Below are positions 9,599 through 10,785 of a stretch of DNA of 10,785 nucleotides, piece by piece (within the stretch, counting starts at the first letter, position 1; each line of letters begins with the position of its first letter). Made by a program: the position numbers and the translations under genes. The DNA lies in the NCBI GenBank assembly GCA_041608535.1, contig JBFISM010000126.1, forward strand, positions 1 to 10,785, in the 5' to 3' direction. The stretch is from JBFISM01 sp041608535. GTDB lineage: Bacteria > Actinomycetota > Acidimicrobiia > Spongiisociales > UBA5794. Under the pieces are notes generated by a model. The model was not told where the DNA came from, ran no database searches, and was given only the letters and a program-made list of their open reading frames with translations.

Positions 9599-9754
9599 AT
9601 GAGCACCGCTTTGCGGACCCAACTCATTCAGCCACGGGATCGCCGTCATGGCGAAGCCTCTGGGTGGCTGCGCCCGGCGACATCCGTATTCGGCGTCGCC
9701 ATTGCCGATGAGAACGAAATCCTGGCTCATGATGAGGAGCTGCGCTTGGCCTGA
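9599..9754 (+). CDS. Unknown 51-residue protein or leader peptide preceding the tRNA array
   Basis: The ORF starts at ATG 9599 with AAGGA seven bases upstream and ends at TGA 9754. It encodes a soluble peptide that begins MSTALRTQLIQPRDRRHGEA and ends ADENEILAHDEELRLA. The first half is basic and the second hydrophobic then acidic. There is no signal peptide, membrane segment, cysteine or recognised domain. It belongs to a complete transcription unit: promoter at 9482-9510, structured leader, ribosome site, ORF, and a strong terminator at 9779-9802. That layout argues for real translation. It may be a free small protein, a leader peptide, or an antitoxin-like product. The opposite strand is also open here, so coding status is likely but unproven. 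Confidence 0.5.
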   Translation: MSTALRTQLIQPRDRRHGEASGWLRPATSVFGVAIADENEILAHDEELRLA

Positions 9755-9778
9755 TTTGGTCAGACTGCCGCATCGTGA

Positions 9779-9802
9779 GCCGCCCGGATGGGCGGCTTTT
9801 TT
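9779..9802 (+). terminator. Intrinsic terminator after the 51-codon ORF
   Basis: A perfect 7-bp GC stem (GCCGCCC / GGGCGGC) with the loop GGAT is followed by six Ts. It lies 24 bases past the small ORF stop and would separate that unit from the tRNA array unless transcription reads through. Confidence 0.85.
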
Positions 9803-9989
9803 GTTGCCCGAGCACAGAGATCGATCCGAAACGGACGCGATCGCGCACTTTGAAAACCGCAAAGAGATCGCATCGATGCGGAGGTTCGCCGCCTCCGCAA
9901 CACACGGTGTGGGCGCCTCGGGGCGTTGAGCGAGGCACGTTACGGCCTAACTCGCCAACCTCACGTCCCGAAGCAGCCTGCACCGCCAT
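9803..9989 (+). other. Structured, gene-free leader of the tRNA array
   Basis: No ORF with a ribosome site is seen here. The stretch holds CTTTG/CAAAG pairing around AAAACCG (9848-9864), which includes TTTGAAAAC, a sequence resembling the boxA antitermination element of actinobacterial rRNA leaders. It also holds a strong 8-bp hairpin TGCGGAGG/CCTCCGCA with a 7-base loop (9877-9899) and a GCCTCG/CGAGGC pairing (about 9915-9937). It is probably transcribed leader or a processing region. No convincing separate promoter for the tRNAs was found, so the array may depend on the promoter at 9482. Confidence 0.4.
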
Positions 9990-10061
9990 GCTCCGGTAGC
10001 TCAATGGAAGAGCACCGGTCCGCGAAGCCGAAGGCTGCAGGTTCGAATCCTGCCCGGAGCA
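9990..10061 (+). tRNA. tRNA-Arg-like gene, anticodon GCG, with C33
   Basis: The 7-bp acceptor GCTCCGG/CCGGAGC is perfect, with A73. The D arm is GCTC/GAGC with GG in its loop, and the T arm is GCAGG-TTCGAAT-CCTGC. The anticodon stem CCGGT/GCCGA has a C-A mismatch at 27-43 and a T-G pair at 31-39. The loop is CCGCGAA, giving anticodon GCG (Arg, codon CGC) but with C instead of U at 33. CCA is not encoded. Bacteria normally read CGC with an ACG (inosine) tRNA, so this anticodon is itself unusual. Confidence 0.8.
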
Positions 10062-10066
10062 CTCTT

Positions 10067-10139
10067 GCGAACGTGGCGCAACGGTCAGCGCACCTGTCTG
10101 ATACACAGGAGGTTGGTGGTTCGACTCCATCCGTTCGCA
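10067..10139 (+). tRNA. tRNA-Ile (GAT)
   Basis: All arms are well formed. The acceptor GCGAACG/CGTTCGC has 7 bp and A73, and the D arm is GCGC/GCGC. The anticodon arm CCTGT-CTGATAC-ACAGG gives GAT with a normal U33. The T arm is GGTGG-TTCGACT-CCATC with one G-T pair. CCA is not encoded. It is the most canonical member of the array. Confidence 0.92.
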
Positions 10140-10141
10140 CT

Positions 10142-10217
10142 GTGGTCGTAGCTCAACGGCTCAGAGCGCCGGGCCGTGACCCCGGAGGTACGGGTTGGAG
10201 TCCCGTCGACCACCCCA
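10142..10217 (+). tRNA. tRNA-His (GTG), with C33 and G56, CCA encoded
   Basis: The acceptor GTGGTCG/CGACCAC is perfect, with C73 as expected for His, followed by CCA (10215-10217). The base before position 1 is T, so the special G-1 of tRNA-His is not encoded and would need to be added or is absent. The anticodon arm CCGGG-CCGTGAC-CCCGG gives GTG but has C33. The T loop reads TTGGAGT, replacing the near-invariant C56 with G and so losing the usual G19-C56 pair. Confidence 0.8.
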
Positions 10218-10293
10218 CGGGAAGTAGCTCAGCAGGTAGAGCGACGGTCTCATGAGCCGTGTTGCGCACGTTCGAGTCGTGCCTTCCCGACCA
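10218..10293 (+). tRNA. tRNA with anticodon CAT (elongator Met or Ile2), CCA encoded
   Basis: It begins at the base after the CCA of tRNA-His. The acceptor CGGGAAG/CTTCCCG pairs fully, with A73 then CCA. The D arm is GCTC/GAGC. The anticodon arm ACGGT-CTCATGA-GCCGT has normal U33, and the T arm is GCACG-TTCGAGT-CGTGC. The pair C1-G72 and the lack of three G-C pairs next to the anticodon loop argue against initiator tRNA. Elongator Met and lysidine-modified Ile2 cannot be told apart with confidence. Confidence 0.88.
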
Positions 10294-10294
10294 C

Positions 10295-10362
10295 AGGCGG
10301 TGAGCAGGGCTCAGGGAGGTCTCCAAAACCACCCGGGCGGGGTTCGATACCTCGACCGCCTG
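10295..10362 (+). tRNA. tRNA-Trp (CCA) with minimal D arm
   Basis: The acceptor AGGCGGT/ACCGCCT has 7 bp and G73, as in bacterial tRNA-Trp. The anticodon loop CTCCAAA is the standard Trp loop, in a stem GAGGT/ACCAC with one A-A mismatch. The T arm is CGGGG-TTCGATA-CCTCG. Only 14 bases separate the acceptor and anticodon stems; they form GAGC-AGG-GCTC, a D arm with a three-base loop, making the gene only 68 bases long. Position 8 is G rather than U. No CCA follows, but a second copy of its 3' end downstream does carry CCA. Confidence 0.75.
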
Positions 10363-10363
10363 C
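10340..10363 (+). repeat. Direct repeat copy 1 (3' end of tRNA-Trp)
   Basis: These 24 bases, spanning the T arm and acceptor 3' strand of tRNA-Trp, recur exactly at 10504-10527. The homology extends a further five bases leftwards if one inserted A in the second copy is allowed. Confidence 0.9.
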
Positions 10364-10530
10364 GACGTGCGCCCCTCGCTTCGAGCCTTGTTCAGTCTCG
10401 AAGCTCGCCACAGGGATTCACGGTCCGATGTTGTTGCCTCCGGGTTGTTGTGCATTGCTGGCCTGGGAGGCCGGAGCTCTCGGTCTCGCCGGTGGTGGGG
10501 CGAGGGTTCGATACCTCGACCGCCTGCCAA
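10363..10530 (+). other. Gene-free spacer inside the array, bounded by a duplicated tRNA 3' end
   Basis: This stretch between tRNA-Trp and tRNA-Thr contains no complete tRNA and no ORF with a ribosome site. It holds an 8-bp stem GCTTCGAG/CTCGAAGC with an 11-base loop (10378-10404), a small hairpin GGCCT-GGG-AGGCC (10460-10472), and the second copy of the tRNA-Trp 3' end followed by CCA. It looks like an insertion using the tRNA 3' end, or a decayed tRNA gene. Confidence 0.6.
10504..10527 (+). repeat. Direct repeat copy 2 (orphan tRNA 3' end, followed by CCA)
   Basis: It is identical over 24 bases to the T-arm/acceptor part of tRNA-Trp at 10340-10363. Read as a tRNA 3' end, it gives ACCGCCT, G73 and then an encoded CCA (10527-10529), which the upstream copy lacks. 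I could not find a matching 5' acceptor strand with room for D and anticodon arms between the copies: the nearest candidate, AGGCCGG at 10468-10474, pairs at only five of seven positions. Confidence 0.8.
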
Positions 10531-10601
10531 GCCGGAGTAGCTCAAGGGAAGAGCAGCTGCTTCGTAACCAGAAGACCCGAGTTCGACTCTCGGCTCCGGC
10601 T
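10531..10601 (+). tRNA. tRNA-Thr (CGT)
   Basis: The acceptor GCCGGAG/CTCCGGC is perfect, with T73. The D arm is GCTC/GAGC with GGG in its loop, and the T arm is CCGAG-TTCGACT-CTCGG. The anticodon loop TTCGTAA gives CGT with normal U33. The anticodon stem GCTGC/CCAGA has only three standard pairs, with mismatches at both ends (27-43 and 31-39). CCA is not encoded. Confidence 0.82.
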
Positions 10602-10604
10602 CGA

Positions 10605-10628
10605 TGGCGACGTGGATACACATCGCCA
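10605..10628. repeat. Hairpin between tRNA-Thr and tRNA-Pro
   Basis: TGGCGA-C-GTG and CAC-A-TCGCCA pair over nine bases with one symmetric C-A mismatch, closing a GATA tetraloop. There is no T run, so it is more likely a processing or spacing element than a terminator. Confidence 0.5.
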
Positions 10629-10632
10629 CCAT

Positions 10633-10708
10633 CAGCGTGAAGCTCAATTGGACGAGCGCCGGCTTCGGGAGCCGGAGGCTGTGGGTTCGAGTCCCACGAC
10701 GCTGACCA
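10633..10708 (+). tRNA. tRNA-Pro (CGG), CCA encoded
   Basis: The anticodon arm CCGGC-TTCGGGA-GCCGG is perfect, giving CGG with U33 and G37. The D arm is GCTC/GAGC and the T arm is GTGGG-TTCGAGT-CCCAC. The acceptor CAGCGTG/GACGCTG pairs at six positions, with a G-G clash at 7-66. Position 8 is A instead of the usual U. A73 is followed by CCA (10706-10708). Confidence 0.83.
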
Positions 10709-10709
10709 G

Positions 10710-10783
10710 GGCGTAGTAGCTCCAACCGGTAGAGCACCTGACCGTCGATCAGGAGGCTGCGGGTTCGAACCCCGTCTGCGCCG
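10710..10783 (+). tRNA. tRNA-Asp (GTC), with C33
   Basis: The acceptor GGCGTAG/CTGCGCC has 7 pairs, one of them T-G, with G73 as expected for Asp. The D arm is GCTC/GAGC with GG in its loop. The anticodon arm CCTGA-CCGTCGA-TCAGG gives GTC but with C33 and G37, where a normal Asp loop is CTGTCAC. The T arm is GCGGG-TTCGAAC-CCCGT. CCA is not encoded. The window ends two bases later, so the array may continue. Confidence 0.83.
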
Positions 10784-10785
10784 CG

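Noticed and set aside
9655..9685. T-box-like sequence (GGGTGGCTGCG) near the tRNA array
   Set aside because: It matches the T-box bulge only in part, lies inside the 51-codon ORF, and no specifier stem or following terminator switch fits.
10378..10404. The 8-bp stem with 11-base loop as a tRNA anticodon arm or intron-containing tRNA
   Set aside because: Stem and loop lengths are wrong and no acceptor or D arm can be fitted around it.
9624..10737. Long minus-strand ORFs across the tRNA array encoding proteins such as DSNLQPSASRTGALPLSY
   Set aside because: These are antisense readings of tRNA genes. The Gln-Pro-Ser-Arg-Thr-Gly-Ala-Leu pattern is the reverse complement of the conserved T arm and D arm and is a known source of false protein entries.

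Overview
This is a GC-rich chromosomal window whose codon use and gene content suggest an actinobacterium. An Acidimicrobiia-type lineage is my best guess, but it rests on protein style and GC content, not on a marker gene. Nothing looks like a phage structural or conjugation gene.

Left part (1-4803, all minus strand). A pyruvate, phosphate dikinase gene runs off the left edge and lacks only its last few dozen codons. Upstream of it is an Rrf2-family iron-sulfur regulator whose stop codon overlaps (ATGA) the start of a membrane-anchored copper nitrite reductase with an extra C-terminal cupredoxin domain. That pair looks like a nitrite/NO-responsive operon in which the regulator controls its own reductase. 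A strong GC hairpin separates it from the dikinase gene.

Centre (4889-7771). A GT4 glycosyltransferase (minus) and a two-domain protein (plus; formyltransferase-like N-terminus, GINT1-like beta-propeller C-terminus) diverge from a gap of at most 39 bp with an overlapping pair of -10-like elements. Both probably serve cell-surface glycan or glycolipid synthesis.

Right-centre (7802-9370, minus). From 5' to 3' of transcription: a VOC-fold protein, a secreted acidic protein with a Lys/Asn/Gly tail, and a small protein with a weak RemA/DUF370-like N-terminus.

Right end (9482-10785, plus). A good promoter is followed at once by a terminator-like hairpin, a second hairpin, a 51-codon ORF with a clear ribosome binding site, and a canonical intrinsic terminator. 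After a structured 187-bp leader comes a dense array of at least eight tRNA genes that continues off the right edge: Arg(GCG), Ile(GAT), His(GTG), Met-type(CAT), Trp(CCA), Thr(CGT), Pro(CGG), Asp(GTC). The array is the unusual part. Three of the eight genes have C instead of the near-universal U at position 33, the Trp gene has a three-base D loop, the His gene has G instead of C56, CCA is encoded in only some genes, and a 24-bp copy of the Trp 3' end recurs 164 bp downstream, this time followed by CCA. This resembles the accessory long tRNA arrays described in actinobacterial genomes and phages rather than housekeeping tRNA genes.
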